DNA from: Streptomyces xylophagus
GTDB lineage: Bacteria; Actinomycetota; Actinomycetes; Streptomycetales; Streptomycetaceae
Direction: 5' to 3'
Assembly (NCBI RefSeq): GCF_000716435.1
Contig: NZ_JNWO01000035.1
Location: 15,224-79,223, forward strand
DNA: 64,000 bases
Part shown: piece by piece, positions 42,581 to 54,488 of the stretch
How positions within the stretch are numbered: position 1 is the first letter of the stretch
Layout: every line of letters starts with the position of its first letter
Notes under the pieces: generated by a model
Databases searched by the model: none
Told to the model about the DNA's origin: nothing
The model's input: only the letters and a program-made list of their open reading frames with translations
Made by a program: the position numbers and the translations under genes

Positions 42581-43162
42581 TCACACCACTTCCTCTGCAC
42601 GCGGCCAGTGCGTCAGCGCCACATGAAGGGCGTCGACCGCACGCTCCCAGGACCGCTGTACGTCACGCGGCGCGCCGAAGCCGCCGGTGGACTCCAGGGC
42701 GCAGTAGCCGTGGAACGTACTGCGCAACAGGCGTACGGCGTCGGTGAGATCGGGTTCTTCCAGGCCGTAGGCGCGCAGCATGCCGTAGGTGATCTCAGCG
42801 GTGCGCCGCAGGGCGGGGGAGTCGGCGACCAGGGCCTGGTCGACACGGATCTGGGTGGCCGCGTACCGGCCCGGGTGCTCCAGGGCGTAGGCGCGATAGG
42901 CGTCGGCGAAGGCGCCCAGCGCGTCGCGGCCCGTGCGGCCGGCGACCGCGTCGGCGATCCGGTCGATCAGCTCGCCGCCCGCGAGGAACGCGACCCGGGT
43001 GCGCAGGTCCTGGAGGTTCCTGACGTGCGAGTACAGGCTCGCGTCCTTCACGCCGAAGCCGCGGGCCAGGGCGGACAGGCTGACGTTCTCGAAGCCGACC
43101 TCGTCGGCGAGGTCGGCGGCGGCCGCCACGACACGGTCGGCGGTGAGTCCCGCACGAGCCAC
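42581..43162 (-). CDS. TetR-family transcriptional regulator
   Basis: 193 residues from GTG 43162 with AGGAGAGG 9 nt upstream; the longer frame has no start between. The HTH is LSALARGFGVKDASLYSHVRN. The C-terminal domain (ALGAFADAYRAYALEHPGRYAA, LRSTFHGYCALESTGGFG) is of the WHG type. It is divergent from the DUF3533 exporter gene, whose expression it probably represses until an inducer binds. Confidence 0.93.
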   Translation of the reverse strand: MARAGLTADRVVAAAADLADEVGFENVSLSALARGFGVKDASLYSHVRNLQDLRTRVAFLAGGELIDRIADAVAGRTGRDALGAFADAYRAYALEHPGRYAATQIRVDQALVADSPALRRTAEITYGMLRAYGLEEPDLTDAVRLLRSTFHGYCALESTGGFGAPRDVQRSWERAVDALHVALTHWPRAEEVV

Positions 43163-43286
43163 GCTGCACCACCTCTCCTCTGACCTGCGGCAACTGGAGA
43201 GCCTAGGACAACAGCCGGTAACAAGAGGCGCGTCCCGCGTGTTTCCGCACCGCCGCCACCGGCCTCCGGCACCAGACTTGACCACC

Positions 43287-44567
43287 ATGGACGACGACTC
43301 CGGCACCCCCGCCCCCACCGGCCTCCGTGCCACCGCACTCCTCGGCCGCCCCAAACTGTGGCTCATCCCCACCGTGCTCACCGGCCTGCTCGCTTTCCTG
43401 CTGTCCCTGCTCTACATGGGCGGCATCGTCAACCCCAACCGCGAGCTGCGCGACCTGCCCATCGCCCTCGTCAACAGCGACACCGGCAAACCGCTCACCG
43501 GCCAGCAGCAGAACATCGGCACCCAGATCGCCCACGCCATCGTGACGAACACCAGCAGCCGCGCGGCCGGTTGGCGGCAGCTCACCAGAACCCAGGCCCA
43601 GCACGAACTCGACGACGGCAAGGTCTACGGCGCCCTCGTCATCCCCGCCGACTTCACGGACTCCGTCGCCGCGCTGACGACCACGAACGCCACCGCCCGG
43701 CCGACGATCACCGTGCTGACCAACCCCGGCAAGGGCAGCCTCGGTTCCTCCCTCGCGAGCAAGATCTCCACGACCGCCGCGCAGCAGGCCTCCCTCACCA
43801 TCGGCAAGCAGCTCACGGCGGCAGCGGCGAAGGCCGACTCCACACAGAAACTGCTCCTGGCGGACCCGGTGCAGATCGCCACCCAGGTCGGCCACCCCAT
43901 CGGCAACAACAGCGGCATCGGCCTGACCGCCTTCTACTACACCCTGCTGCTGGTGCTGGCCGGTTTCATGGGCGGCAACGTCATCAGCAACGGAGTCGAC
44001 ACCGCCCTCGGCTACGCCGACAACGAGATCGGCCCCTGGCACACCCGCCGCCCCACCGTTCCCATCAACCGCACCCAGACGCTGCTCCTGAAGATGGTCA
44101 TGACGGCCGGCATCACCCTCCTCAGCGTCTCCCTGATCATGATCGCCGGCGTCAGCATCCTGGGCATGGACGCGACGCACATCCCGCTGCTGTGGATCTA
44201 CTCCTACTGCGCGGCCCTCGCCGTCGGCCTCGGCGTGCAGGCCATCAACGCCGCGTTCGGCGGGATCGGCCAACTGGTGTCCATGTTCGTGTTCATCGTC
44301 CTGGGCCTGCCGTCCTCCGGCGCCACCGTCCCCCTCCAGGCCGTCCCCGGCTTCTACCGCTTCCTCTCCCACTTCGAGCCCATGCGCCAACTCAGCGACG
44401 GGGTAAGGGCGATCCTCTACTTCGACGCACGCGGCGACGCGGGCCTCACGCGCGCATGGACGATGATCGCCATCGGTACGGCGATCGGTCTCCTCTTCGG
44501 CTTCGCGATGGTCAGGTACTACGACCGGAAGGGCCACAAGCGCCTCACGCCCCAGCCGACGACCTGA
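43287..44567 (+). CDS. DUF3533/YhgE-Pip-like ABC-2-type membrane exporter
   Basis: 426 residues from ATG 43287. The topology is one N-terminal helix (LWLIPTVLTGLLAFLLSLLY), a large extracytoplasmic domain (~55-220, including LPIALVNSDTGKPLTGQ and YGALVIPADF, the YhgE/Pip signature) and five C-terminal membrane helices, ending in a basic tail. This is the DUF3533/SNG1 group related to ABC-2 permeases and RND-like exporters. With a divergent TetR gene, drug or lipid export is the natural inference. Confidence 0.88.
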   Translation: MDDDSGTPAPTGLRATALLGRPKLWLIPTVLTGLLAFLLSLLYMGGIVNPNRELRDLPIALVNSDTGKPLTGQQQNIGTQIAHAIVTNTSSRAAGWRQLTRTQAQHELDDGKVYGALVIPADFTDSVAALTTTNATARPTITVLTNPGKGSLGSSLASKISTTAAQQASLTIGKQLTAAAAKADSTQKLLLADPVQIATQVGHPIGNNSGIGLTAFYYTLLLVLAGFMGGNVISNGVDTALGYADNEIGPWHTRRPTVPINRTQTLLLKMVMTAGITLLSVSLIMIAGVSILGMDATHIPLLWIYSYCAALAVGLGVQAINAAFGGIGQLVSMFVFIVLGLPSSGATVPLQAVPGFYRFLSHFEPMRQLSDGVRAILYFDARGDAGLTRAWTMIAIGTAIGLLFGFAMVRYYDRKGHKRLTPQPTT

Positions 44568-44590
44568 GGCATAACTCACCTACAAGGCCT

Positions 44591-44630
44591 GAGAGTTGAC
44601 TCTCACACTTTCTGAGACGACACTCTCAGA
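44591..44630. promoter_or_regulatory. Two inverted repeats just before the ArsR-family start codon
   Basis: GAGAGT-TG-ACTCTC at 44591-44604 and TCTGAGA-CGACAC-TCTCAGA at 44611-44630, both perfect, the second ending 2 nt before the ATG at 44633. This looks like an autoregulatory ArsR operator overlapping the promoter (TTGACT at 44596-44601). No Shine-Dalgarno sequence fits between it and the ATG, so the mRNA may be leaderless. Confidence 0.7.
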
Positions 44631-44632
44631 CC

Positions 44633-45241
44633 ATGGATTCCGGCAACCGCTTCGGCGACGTGGAGATCTCCGACCCGAAGGCCATGCGCGCCCTGGCGCA
44701 CCCCGTACGGCTCGCGATCCTCGAACGCCTCCAGCGCCACGGCCCCGCCACCGCCTCCCGGCTCTCCCCGCACGTGGGCGCCACCCCGTCCGTCACCAGC
44801 TGGCATCTGCGCCACCTCGCCGGCTTCGGCCTGGTCCGCGACGCCGAGGGCGGCACGGACCGGCGGGAGCGGCGGTGGGCGGCGGTGGCACGGGGCTTCC
44901 GTTTCGAGGTGCCGGAGGACGAGGAGGGCCGGTCGGCCGCGCAGTTGCTGGCCGGGGAGATGTTCGCGCGCAACGCCGAGCTGCCCCTGCGCTGGCTGGC
45001 GGAGACGGCGCCCGAACTGGAGCCGGAGTGGACGAGACTCGCCGGGGCGAACAACACGCGGATCGTGGTGACGGCGGACGAACTGGCCGCGCTGAAGGAC
45101 GCGATGGAGGAACTGATCGCGCCGTACGTCCTCCGCAAGCAGGACCGGCGACCGCCGGGCGGCCGGGATGTCCGCCTGCTGATGTACGCCCTGCCGGAAG
45201 GCCCCGGGAACGAGGACAGCGAGACGGACATACCGGAGTGA
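44633..45241 (+). CDS. ArsR-family winged-helix regulator
   Basis: 202 residues. The N-terminal winged helix is ISDPKAMRALAHPVRLAILERL, then GATPSVTSWHLRHLAGFGLV and a wing with DRRERRWAAV. The long C-terminal helical part is usual for the HTH_20-type actinobacterial members. No metal-binding CxC motif is seen, so the ligand is probably organic. The stop overlaps the GTG of the MFS gene (GTGA), so the pair is coupled and the transporter is the likely target. Confidence 0.92.
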   Translation: MDSGNRFGDVEISDPKAMRALAHPVRLAILERLQRHGPATASRLSPHVGATPSVTSWHLRHLAGFGLVRDAEGGTDRRERRWAAVARGFRFEVPEDEEGRSAAQLLAGEMFARNAELPLRWLAETAPELEPEWTRLAGANNTRIVVTADELAALKDAMEELIAPYVLRKQDRRPPGGRDVRLLMYALPEGPGNEDSETDIPE

Positions 45242-46527
45242 AGGGCCGATGGACGCCTCGGCCCGCGCCGGACTCGCTGTGGCGGGACGGCCGCTTCGTA
45301 CGGTTCTGGTGCGGCCAGTCCGTCTCCCAGTTCGGCGACCGCGTCTCCGAACTGGCTTTACCGCTCATAGCAGTTGGGGCGCTGCACGCCTCCGCGAACC
45401 AGGTCGCATGGCTCACCGCACTCGTCTGGACCCCGAACCTCCTGGGCTTGTTCCTGGGCGCGTGGGTGGATCACCGCCCCGCGAAACGCCAACTCATGCT
45501 GCTCGCCGACCTGTTCCGGGCCGCCGTACTGCTCACCCTCCCGATCGCCTACGCGCTCGACACGGTGACGCTCGGTCAGCTGTACACGGTGGCCCTGCTG
45601 ACCGGCACGGCGGCGGTCGTCTTCAACACGGCGTACTCGTCCTTCTTCGCCCACCTCGTACCGCCGACGTCGTACGTCGAGGCCAACAGCAAGCTCAGCG
45701 CGACCAGATCGGCGTCCTTCATCGCCGGTCCCGCGATCGGCGGCGGCCTGGTCCAGGCACTGTCGGCGCCGGTCGCGGTGCTCGCGGACGCGCTGTCGTT
45801 CGTGGTGTCGGCGGTTCTGGTGGGCCGGACGCGGGTCGACGAACCGGCGGGCACGGGGTCGACCGGTCCGTCGTCGGCACGTCTTTCGTTGTTACGACGG
45901 GCGAGAGAGGGCCTGGCCTTCGTGGTCCGCGAGCCCGTCATGCGGGCGGGCCTCCTCTGCGCCACCACCCTCAACTTCTTCACGTTCCTGGCGAGCACCG
46001 GCCTGCTCGTCCTGTTCGCGGACCGGGTGCTCCAACTGTCGCCGGGCGCCATCGGGTTGGCGTTCGGGCTGGGTGCGACGGGCGGCCTGCTGGGCGCGGT
46101 GGCGGCTCCGGCGATCGCCCGCCGGATCGGCGTCGGCCGCAGCATCGCCGTAGGGGCCGTACTGTTTCCGGCCCCCTACCTCCTCGTCGCGGCGGCGACC
46201 GGCCCGACCTGGGCCCGCCTCGGGTTCCTGGGCGCCGCCGAGTTCCTCTCCGCCTTCGGCGTCATGCTCTTCGACGTGAACCTCAACTCCCTCCAGGCGT
46301 CGGTGGTTCCGGACGGGTTGCGGAGCAGGGTGGCGGGCGCTTACAGCACGGTCAATTATGGGGTACGTCCGCTGGGGGCGCTGATCGGCGGTGAGTTGGC
46401 CACACTGGCGGGCTTGAGAGTGACGCTGACGGTCGCGGCGGTCGGGGGAACCATGTCGGCGGCGTGGTTGGTGGCTTCGCCGATACCGGGGATACGGGTC
46501 CTGAAGCCGGCGTCCGACCGGCCCTGA
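45238..46527 (+). CDS. MFS efflux transporter
   Basis: 429 residues from GTG 45238, overlapping the ArsR stop. About twelve membrane helices: FWCGQSVSQFGDRVSELALPL begins the first, and WVDHRPAKRQLMLLADLFRA is the conserved loop 2-3 motif. The sequence style (SSFFAHLVPPTSYVEANSKLSATRS) matches MFS_3/enterobactin-exporter-like (EntS, MefA-type) drug exporters. It probably exports the compound sensed by the coupled regulator. Confidence 0.92.
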   Translation: MKGRWTPRPAPDSLWRDGRFVRFWCGQSVSQFGDRVSELALPLIAVGALHASANQVAWLTALVWTPNLLGLFLGAWVDHRPAKRQLMLLADLFRAAVLLTLPIAYALDTVTLGQLYTVALLTGTAAVVFNTAYSSFFAHLVPPTSYVEANSKLSATRSASFIAGPAIGGGLVQALSAPVAVLADALSFVVSAVLVGRTRVDEPAGTGSTGPSSARLSLLRRAREGLAFVVREPVMRAGLLCATTLNFFTFLASTGLLVLFADRVLQLSPGAIGLAFGLGATGGLLGAVAAPAIARRIGVGRSIAVGAVLFPAPYLLVAAATGPTWARLGFLGAAEFLSAFGVMLFDVNLNSLQASVVPDGLRSRVAGAYSTVNYGVRPLGALIGGELATLAGLRVTLTVAAVGGTMSAAWLVASPIPGIRVLKPASDRP

Positions 46528-46578
46528 GCGGCTCGCGCGCGCACGCCCAGGGTCGGGGGCCTTACCCGGTCAACTCGA

Positions 46579-47106
46579 TCAGCCCGCGCAGAGCTTCACG
46601 TTCACGGTGTCGCCCGCTTTCACGATCTTCGGGGCGTGGGGGGTCACCTCGACCACCGTGTCCGGCTTGCAGCCCGGGCTGTTCACGCTGCTCACTGTGC
46701 CGAGCTTGAGGTCGGCCTTGAGGAATCGCCCCTTGGTCGTGCGCATGTCCGTGCCCGTGAAGTCGACGGCGACGGGGCCTCCCCCCTTGCCGAAGTCCAT
46801 CAGCAGGATGGCCTTCTTGTAGTCGGAACCCTTGGTGGTCGCCGTGGTCGCCGTGGTCATGGGCTTCTCCGCCGTCGTCGGCGAGGTGCCGCCCGTCATG
46901 GAGGCCAGGGCCGTGCCGCCGCCCGCCACGATCAGGGCGGTGGCGACACCGGCGATGAGGGTGGCGCGCCTGCGGCGGGTGCGGTGGACCATGCCGGCCG
47001 TGTCGAAGGCCGGAGTGGCGGTGGAATGCGCGAAGTCGTTCATGGCGTTGATCAGTTCCTCTTCGAAAGGTGTGCAGCCGGAGGACCGCGGGTCGTGCGA
47101 ACTCAT
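46579..47106 (-). CDS. Single-pass membrane protein coupled to the SigE-family sigma factor
   Basis: 175 residues. ATG 47106 overlaps the sigma-factor stop (ATGA). A cytoplasmic N-terminus of ~48 residues is followed by one helix (TLIAGVATALIVAGGGTALAS), a Thr/Ala linker and a ~90-residue extracytoplasmic domain ending VEVTPHAPKIVKAGDTVNVKLC, somewhat like a PASTA domain. There is no HxxxCxxC zinc anti-sigma motif. It may still restrain the sigma factor or sense the envelope, but that is inferred from coupling only. Confidence 0.78.
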   Translation of the reverse strand: MSSHDPRSSGCTPFEEELINAMNDFAHSTATPAFDTAGMVHRTRRRRATLIAGVATALIVAGGGTALASMTGGTSPTTAEKPMTTATTATTKGSDYKKAILLMDFGKGGGPVAVDFTGTDMRTTKGRFLKADLKLGTVSSVNSPGCKPDTVVEVTPHAPKIVKAGDTVNVKLCAG

Positions 47107-47672
47107 CGGGTTCCTTCCGTGAGCTGCTCCGATGAAGGGGTGGAGAGTGCGGGAAACTGGCTTCTCAACCGGTCGATTCCACGAGCCAGTTGGGAACGGA
47201 CGGTGCTCGGCGAGATCTTCAGGTCGGCCGCTATCTCGGCGTCGGACAGATCGTGGAAGTACCGCAGCACCACCACCGTCCGCATCCGCATGGGCAGTTG
47301 CTGAAGCGCACGGACCAACTGGTCCCTGCTGTCGATCCGTCCGTACTCGTCGCCCGGCGCGACCGGGTCACCGTCCACCGGGTGCTCAGCCGTACGGCGG
47401 AACCTTCGCCAACGGTCGTTGGCGAGATTGACCATGATCCGCCGTACGTACGCGTCCGGCGCGTCCTTGGCGCTGATGGTGCGCCACTTGCGGCAGGCCC
47501 GCTCCAGGGTCTCCTGGACCAGATCCTCCGCCGCGTCGCGGCTGCCCGTCAGGACGAGTGCGCCCCGGAACAGCGCGGCCGACCGGGCGGCGGCGAACCG
47601 GTGGAAGTCCTCCTCCACCGACCCGGCACCGCCGCGCCCTGCGCCCGCTGCCCACTTGGCTGCCAGATCCAC
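47103..47672 (-). CDS. SigE-family ECF RNA polymerase sigma factor
   Basis: 189 residues from GTG 47672, with GGAGG 5 nt upstream. Region 2 is FHRFAAARSAALFRGALVLTG to DLVQETLERACRKWRTI, and region 4 is ALQQLPMRMRTVVVLRYFHDL followed by the HTH SDAEIAADLKISPSTVRSQLA. This is the Streptomyces SigE-like subfamily of extracytoplasmic-function sigma factors. Coupled to a membrane protein gene that could be its regulator. Confidence 0.92.
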   Translation of the reverse strand: MDLAAKWAAGAGRGGAGSVEEDFHRFAAARSAALFRGALVLTGSRDAAEDLVQETLERACRKWRTISAKDAPDAYVRRIMVNLANDRWRRFRRTAEHPVDGDPVAPGDEYGRIDSRDQLVRALQQLPMRMRTVVVLRYFHDLSDAEIAADLKISPSTVRSQLARGIDRLRSQFPALSTPSSEQLTEGTR

Positions 47673-47768
47673 ACGCTCCTCCCTTCCTGTCACCCCTCCT
47701 CGACGGGGAAACGGGCGGATCTGCTGCACGGCCTTTCTGAGACCTGGGTCACAACTCCCTTGGCAGGG

Positions 47769-48569
47769 TCACCCGTTCACTCCCGTGTAGTGGGTCAGGC
47801 TCCACCGCCACAGCAGCCGCGCCGCGAGATACGCCAGCACGCCCACGAGCGGTGAGGCTGCTGCCAGCCAGTACGGGACCCCGATGTCGTGGCCGTGCCC
47901 GGTGAGTACGGCGGCCGGGAGGTAGGCGACGAACGCGAGCGGAAGGCCGTAGGTGAGGAAGCCGCCCACCGCGCGGGGCAGGACGTTGAGCGGGTAGCTG
48001 CCGAAGGTGCCGAGGAGGTCCTCCAGCCAGCGGCTCCAGTAACCCGCGGACGGATAGCGGAGGGAGGCGCTCGCCACGGCCGTGAACAGGGCCGCCTCCA
48101 GGAGCATGCCGCCGAGCAGGGCGGCGATCAGGTACGCGGTACGGCCCGCCGTCCAGTCCAGCTGGCTGCGGCTGAGCGCGCCGACCATCAGGCCGGCCGC
48201 GACCGTGAGGTCGCCGATCGCGTTGGTGGGGAAGTACTCCAGCTGCGCCTGGCGGTGGACCGGCATCGGCCGCACCAGGTAGATGTCGATACGCCCTTCC
48301 TGGATGTACCGGCCGATGCCGTGCATCCGGCCCAGGAACAGCACCATCAGCCCGTGCGCCAGCATCCGCGTCGCCGGGATCAGCAGGACGTCCGAGCTGT
48401 CCCAGCCGCCCATGCCGGAGAACCGGGTGAGCAGCACGGTCGCGAACACGATCACCGACACCTGCCAAATCGCGCCGATCGCGATCATCAGCAGGAACTC
48501 GGTGCGGTACTCGAGTTGGGCACGGAAGTTGAGGCGCGTGATGCGCCATACGATCCGGACGGCTTTCAC
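47769..48569 (-). CDS. ABC-2 family exporter permease
   Basis: 266 residues from GTG 48569, with AAGGAGG 9 nt upstream. About six membrane segments, with the loop GRMHGIGRYIQEGRIDIYLVRP that marks the ABC2_membrane_6 (COG3694) permeases. It is the third gene of an ATPase-permease-permease unit, starting 5 bp after the previous gene. The family is linked to export, but substrates are unknown. Confidence 0.9.
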   Translation of the reverse strand: MKAVRIVWRITRLNFRAQLEYRTEFLLMIAIGAIWQVSVIVFATVLLTRFSGMGGWDSSDVLLIPATRMLAHGLMVLFLGRMHGIGRYIQEGRIDIYLVRPMPVHRQAQLEYFPTNAIGDLTVAAGLMVGALSRSQLDWTAGRTAYLIAALLGGMLLEAALFTAVASASLRYPSAGYWSRWLEDLLGTFGSYPLNVLPRAVGGFLTYGLPLAFVAYLPAAVLTGHGHDIGVPYWLAAASPLVGVLAYLAARLLWRWSLTHYTGVNG

Positions 48570-48574
48570 TCGCG

Positions 48575-49378
48575 TCAACCTCCTTGGGCTACGACTCGGC
48601 GGGCGGCGCGCCGCCACAGGAACCGGGTGAACAGGGCGAGGGCCACCACCCAGGCGCCCTGCAGGGCGAGTTGGGCTCCCGTGTCGGACAGGGGGATGCG
48701 GCCCACGTAGATCGAGAGCGGGACGCTGAGTGTCGCCTGGAACGGCAGGAAGCGGCTCATCGTGAGGAACCAGTCCGGGAAGAACCACAGCGGCGCGTAC
48801 ACACCGGACAGCAGGTTCTGCGCGAAGATCAGGATGAGCATCGCGGCTCCGTTGCGGAGCGTCCAGAAGCACAACTGGTCGATGACGAGCATGACGTAGA
48901 ACAGGACGAGCTGGCCCAGCAGCATGCTCAGCGCGAACACCCCTGCCACAGCAGGTGACTTGGGCGGCTCCACGACCCCGGCCGCGAGGCAGACGACGTA
49001 ACCCGTCAGTGCCCAGGCAAGGCCGTACATCTGCTCGCCGAACGCCCGCAGCGCGTAGTACCGCTGGGGTGGCAGCGGGCGCAGATACCAGTAGATGATC
49101 GTGCCGAAGTGCATGTGCTGGAGGACCGAGTCCCGGCCCGCCTGCTGGTCCAACTCCCGCAGCCGGGAGGCGAGTACGGCCAGGACGGCGTACGTCACCG
49201 CCTGGTCGCGGGTGAGTCCGGCGGTGGTGCCGGTCTGGGAGTACAGGCCGCGCCACAGGGACGCCACCAGCACGATCTGTACGGAGAGGCGGAGCAGGGC
49301 GGCCGTGATGCGGGGCGGGGCGAGCAGTTCGCCGAGCGGGGTGACGCGGGCGGCGCGCCAGGCGTGCAGGGCTGCCAT
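48575..49378 (-). CDS. ABC-2 family exporter permease
   Basis: 267 residues with about six membrane segments and the loop SRLRELDQQAGRDSVLQHMHFGT near residue 75-95, as in COG4587-type permeases that partner COG3694 ones. One base separates it from the ATPase gene stop, so they are coupled. Confidence 0.9.
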   Translation of the reverse strand: MAALHAWRAARVTPLGELLAPPRITAALLRLSVQIVLVASLWRGLYSQTGTTAGLTRDQAVTYAVLAVLASRLRELDQQAGRDSVLQHMHFGTIIYWYLRPLPPQRYYALRAFGEQMYGLAWALTGYVVCLAAGVVEPPKSPAVAGVFALSMLLGQLVLFYVMLVIDQLCFWTLRNGAAMLILIFAQNLLSGVYAPLWFFPDWFLTMSRFLPFQATLSVPLSIYVGRIPLSDTGAQLALQGAWVVALALFTRFLWRRAARRVVAQGG

Positions 49379-49379
49379 C

Positions 49380-50390
49380 TCAGTCCTCCTCGGCCGGCGG
49401 CCCGGCCTGGACGTAGGCGGCCCGCATCACGTCCTCCAACTCGGCCTCGTCCATGGCGACTTCGGTCACCTCGTACTGCTCGATGACCCGCTTCAGGGCC
49501 TGGTTGACGGTCGGCGCGTCGGACCCGTCCGGGCCGAACACCACCTGCGGTCCGTCCCGCCGCACCAGGGCGATGCCCGGCAGCGGTACGACCTCGGCGT
49601 GCGCGTCGGCGAGGGTCGCCCGGATCTGCCAGGTCGAGCCGAACCTGCGGCGGATCTCGTCGAGGGTGCCGTCCAGGACCAGCCGGCCGTGGTTGATGAG
49701 GACGACCCGCTCGGCGAGCCGGGCGACCTCGGTCATGTCGTGCGTGGTCAGCAGGACCGTACGGCCGCGCTCCTCCACCTGGTGCCGCAGGAACTCCCGC
49801 ACCTGCTCCTTCACGACCACGTCCATGCCGATGGTCGGCTCGTCGAGGAAGACGACCGGCGGATCGTGCAGCAGGGCGGCGGCCAGGTCGCAGCGCACCC
49901 GCTGGCCGAGGGAGAGATGACGGACGCGGGTGTCCCAGAAGGCGGACAGTTCGAGGAGGTCGTCGAACTCCCGGAGCCGGGACGCGTGTTGGGCCTTCGG
50001 CACCTCGTAGATGTCCCGGAGGATCGAGAACGACTCGCGCACCGGCAGGTCCCACCACAGCTGGGTGCGCTGCCCGAACACCGCCCCGATGTTACGGGCG
50101 TTGCGCTCGCGCTCCTCGTACGGCACCACGCCCGCGACCCGGGCCTCGCCGGACGTGGGCGTCAGAATGCCGGTGAGGATCTTGATGGTGGTGGACTTGC
50201 CGGCGCCGTTCGGGCCGAGCAGAGCGAGGAGTTCACCCGGGGCGACGTCGAAGGTGACGTCGGAGACGGCGTACTTGGGCACGCGCTCCGGGTTCACGAG
50301 GGAGCGCAGGCCGCCGACGAAGCCCGGGCGGCGGACAGTTGTGTGGAAGGTACGGGACAGCCCCCGTACCTCGATGCTGCTCGCGCTCAC
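49380..50390 (-). CDS. ABC transporter ATP-binding protein (NatA/COG4586-like exporter)
   Basis: 336 residues from GTG 50390. Walker A LLGPNGAGKSTTIKILTG, signature LSLGQRVRCDLAAALLHDP, Walker B PVVFLDEPTIGMD and the switch His in LLTTHDMTEV are all intact. A C-terminal extension of ~85 residues is typical of the COG4586 subgroup. It powers the two permeases encoded downstream; together they form a complete exporter of unknown substrate. Confidence 0.93.
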   Translation of the reverse strand: MSASSIEVRGLSRTFHTTVRRPGFVGGLRSLVNPERVPKYAVSDVTFDVAPGELLALLGPNGAGKSTTIKILTGILTPTSGEARVAGVVPYEERERNARNIGAVFGQRTQLWWDLPVRESFSILRDIYEVPKAQHASRLREFDDLLELSAFWDTRVRHLSLGQRVRCDLAAALLHDPPVVFLDEPTIGMDVVVKEQVREFLRHQVEERGRTVLLTTHDMTEVARLAERVVLINHGRLVLDGTLDEIRRRFGSTWQIRATLADAHAEVVPLPGIALVRRDGPQVVFGPDGSDAPTVNQALKRVIEQYEVTEVAMDEAELEDVMRAAYVQAGPPAEED

Positions 50391-50424
50391 TGGATCAACC
50401 TTCGGGTGAGCCGGAACAGAGCGT

Positions 50425-51582
50425 TCATGATGCGGACCTCCTCGTCAGTCGGATCAGCCGGAGCGTCGCCAGCAGCGACGCGCCCGACAACACGGTCAAC
50501 AGCCAGGGCACCGCGTGGATCCCGGAGGCCTCGATCCCGACACCGAGCAGCGGCGGAGCCGCCACCCCGCCGACATTCGAGGCCGCGATCACCCACGCAC
50601 CGGCGCGTCTGGCCTGGGGGAGCGCCTCGTTGAGCCACGAAAGGCCCGTCGGAAAAACCGGCGCGATGAACAAGCCAACACCGGCGTACGCCACCGGTGC
50701 CACTCCTTTAACCAGCGCCAACAGCAGACACACCGTCATCCCCGCAGCGCACACCGCGAGGATGCGCTCGGGGGCGTACCGCACGGTGATCGGCACGACC
50801 AGGAAGCGGCCCGCCGTCATCGTCAGCCAGAAGACGGAGGTCGCCGACGCGGCCACGGCCGCGGTGTAGCCGACTGTTTCCAGGTGTGTCGGCTCCCAAC
50901 CGCCGACACCCGACTCGACCGCCACGTTGAGGATGTAGAGGACGAGGAAGCCGACGAGGACCCGGGACAGACCGAGGCCTTTGCTCGCCGTTACCGCTGG
51001 TGAGTCGTCAGATACACGTGTACGTACGCCACTTGAGCCGACGAATACCAGCGCCGCGGCCAGCACCGCGCACGCGCCGAACGCGTACGGGTAGTCGTCC
51101 GGGCCGAGCCACGCCAGGACCGCCGGGCCGAGCACCGCGCCGATGCCGAAGTGCGCGTTGAGTACGTTCAGCATGGCGGTGGAGCGGTTGCCGAAGCCGA
51201 CGGCGAAGAGTTGGTTGAGGCCGTAGTCGATCCCGCCGAAGCCGAGACCGCCGAGGAACGCGGCGGCGAGTCCGAGCGGCCAGTTCGGCGCGAGGGCGAA
51301 GCCCGCCCCGCCCGCCGCCACCAGGCCGTAACTCCACGCCAGCAGAACCCTGTTGCTGATCTTTGAGTGGATCGTGTTGAAGGCGAGGACTCCGGCGACC
51401 CCGCCGGCGAAGTGCAGGCTCAGGCCGAGGGCGGCGGCGGAGGGGGACAGGCCGAACTCATGGCGCAGGCCCGGGATCGCGGGGCCGTAGAGGGCCTGGA
51501 CCATGCCGATGAGGACGAAGCCGACGCAGGACGCGACCGCGGCCGACCGGGCGAAGAGCCGGTCGGCCGCGGACGATTTCAT
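50425..51582 (-). CDS. MFS transporter, FucP-like, lying between the beta-galactosidase and ABC-exporter genes
   Basis: 385 residues from ATG 51582. About twelve membrane helices: LFARSAAVASCVGFVLIGMVQ opens the first, with LGGLGFGGIDYGLNQLFAVGF and WLNEALPQARRAGAWVIAAS inside. The sequence resembles sugar permease-like members of MFS_1. The gene starts 11 bp after the GH2 stop on the same strand, so it probably belongs to the galactoside operon and could import or release galactose or a related sugar. Confidence 0.87.
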   Translation of the reverse strand: MKSSAADRLFARSAAVASCVGFVLIGMVQALYGPAIPGLRHEFGLSPSAAALGLSLHFAGGVAGVLAFNTIHSKISNRVLLAWSYGLVAAGGAGFALAPNWPLGLAAAFLGGLGFGGIDYGLNQLFAVGFGNRSTAMLNVLNAHFGIGAVLGPAVLAWLGPDDYPYAFGACAVLAAALVFVGSSGVRTRVSDDSPAVTASKGLGLSRVLVGFLVLYILNVAVESGVGGWEPTHLETVGYTAAVAASATSVFWLTMTAGRFLVVPITVRYAPERILAVCAAGMTVCLLLALVKGVAPVAYAGVGLFIAPVFPTGLSWLNEALPQARRAGAWVIAASNVGGVAAPPLLGVGIEASGIHAVPWLLTVLSGASLLATLRLIRLTRRSAS

Positions 51583-51593
51583 GACCGTGCCAG

Positions 51594-54488
<2,895 letters not shown>

